NCBI GenBank assembly: GCA_016777645.1
Contig: JADHRC010000104.1
Location: forward strand, 1-5,783
DNA length: 5,783 nucleotides
Origin: Alphaproteobacteria bacterium
Lineage (GTDB): Bacteria > Pseudomonadota > Alphaproteobacteria > Puniceispirillales > Marisalimonadaceae
Direction of reading: 5' to 3'
Position 1 is the first letter of the stretch, and the number at the start of each line of letters is the position of its first letter. Under the pieces are notes generated by a model. The model was given only the letters and a program-made list of their open reading frames with translations. It had not been told where the DNA came from and searched no databases. The translations under genes and the position numbers were made by a program. This document shows positions 5,272 through 5,783 of the stretch, in pieces.

Positions 5272-5783
5272 ATGACAGAACCATATGAGTTAACAGCAAC
5301 AGAAGCTATTCAATTAATAAGAAAAAAAGAACTTTCAATATTCGAGTGGGTTTCAAGTTGCCTAAAAAGAATTAATGAAAAAGAAAATCAGGTAAAGGCA
5401 TGGATATATCTTGATGAAGAAAATGCTCTAAAAAAGTCAAAAGAACTAGATGATAACAACAAATCTGATCTATTAGGGATACCTTTTGGTATAAAAGATA
5501 TTATCGATGCAAGTAATCTTCCTACCGGCTTTGGCACACCTTTTTATAAAAATAATATACCTCTTAGAGATGCTGCATCTGTTGCAATGGCAAAGCAATC
5601 TGGCTGCGTTCTAATTGGTAAAACAGTTTCCACAGAACTTGGTCATAGAGCTCCTGGATTAACAACAAATCCTCATAATAAAGAATATACTCCAGGGGGT
5701 TCAAGTTCAGGTTCTGCCGCAGCTGTCTCAGCTATGATGGTCCCAGTTTGCTTTGGAACCCAAACAACTGGATCAGTTATTAG
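5272..5783 (+). CDS. Amidase-signature family hydrolase, N-terminal 170 residues (cut by window edge)
   Basis: The gene starts with ATG at 5272 (MTEPYELTATEAI) and runs off the right edge in frame; family members are usually 400-500 residues, so over half is missing. It would hydrolyse a carboxamide to the acid and ammonia in the cytosol. The Ser-cisSer-Lys triad of the family is complete: Lys75 in GIPFGIKDIID, cis-Ser144 in TPGGSSSGSAAA and nucleophile Ser168 in GTQTTGSVI. The spacings of 69 and 24 residues equal those of malonamidase E2 (Lys62, Ser131, Ser155). The ribosome binding site is weak (GTGAG at 5257-5261, 10 nt upstream), followed by a run of seven T just before the start. No GatB or GatC partner is in view, and the look is of a catabolic amidase rather than GatA. 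It is divergent from the MmgE/PrpD operon and may share control with it. The substrate is unknown. Confidence 0.9.
   Translation, partial: MTEPYELTATEAIQLIRKKELSIFEWVSSCLKRINEKENQVKAWIYLDEENALKKSKELDDNNKSDLLGIPFGIKDIIDASNLPTGFGTPFYKNNIPLRDAASVAMAKQSGCVLIGKTVSTELGHRAPGLTTNPHNKEYTPGGSSSGSAAAVSAMMVPVCFGTQTTGSVI

Noticed and set aside
1..5783. A mobile element, CRISPR array, RNA gene, toxin-antitoxin pair or defence island
   Set aside because: I saw no transposase or integrase motifs, long repeats, spaced repeats, tRNA- or rRNA-like sequence, or defence-domain signatures. Every stretch over about 300 bases is filled by a recognisable metabolic or transport gene.

Overview
This is a gene-dense, AT-rich stretch of a bacterial chromosome. 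It holds eight protein-coding loci: one partial and broken at the left edge, one partial at the right edge, and six complete. Several traits suggest a streamlined aquatic (probably marine) proteobacterium, most likely an alphaproteobacterium. These are the low GC content, gene ends that touch or overlap, very short spacers, clear AGGAG-type ribosome binding sites and the mix of gene families. The lineage is inferred from style and gene content only; there is no rRNA or other marker gene in the window.

Layout, left to right. (1) 1-281, + strand: the C-terminal part of an alpha/beta hydrolase, interrupted by an in-frame TAA at 51-53. (2) 282-1043, - strand: a complete short-chain dehydrogenase/reductase (SDR) whose stop codon directly abuts the hydrolase stop. 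(3) 1044-1120: a 77-bp divergent control region. (4) 1121-2592, + strand: a three-gene unit of a RidA-family enamine/imine deaminase (TTG start), an AzlC-type permease and its small AzlD-type partner. (5) 2589-5166, - strand: a two-gene operon, transcribed as MmgE/PrpD-family protein then acyl-CoA dehydrogenase. Its end overlaps azlD by four bases, so one TTAA supplies both stop codons. (6) 5167-5271: a 105-bp divergent control region. (7) 5272 to the right edge, + strand: the N-terminal 170 residues of an amidase-signature hydrolase.

The genes look like accessory catabolism of small organic acids and amides. The amidase would release a carboxylic acid from an amide. The acyl-CoA dehydrogenase would oxidise a CoA thioester. 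The MmgE/PrpD protein would act on a di- or tricarboxylic acid by dehydration, decarboxylation or isomerisation. The SDR would interconvert an alcohol and a carbonyl. RidA would clear reactive enamines or imines next to a probable branched-chain amino acid exporter. No CoA ligase, CoA transferase, citrate synthase or lyase is present to fix the pathway, so the substrates stay open. I found no mobile element, CRISPR array, RNA gene or defence system, and nothing that amounts to a clearly new system. The observations most worth checking are the interrupted hydrolase, the ridA-azlC-azlD linkage and the mmgE-acd operon facing an amidase.
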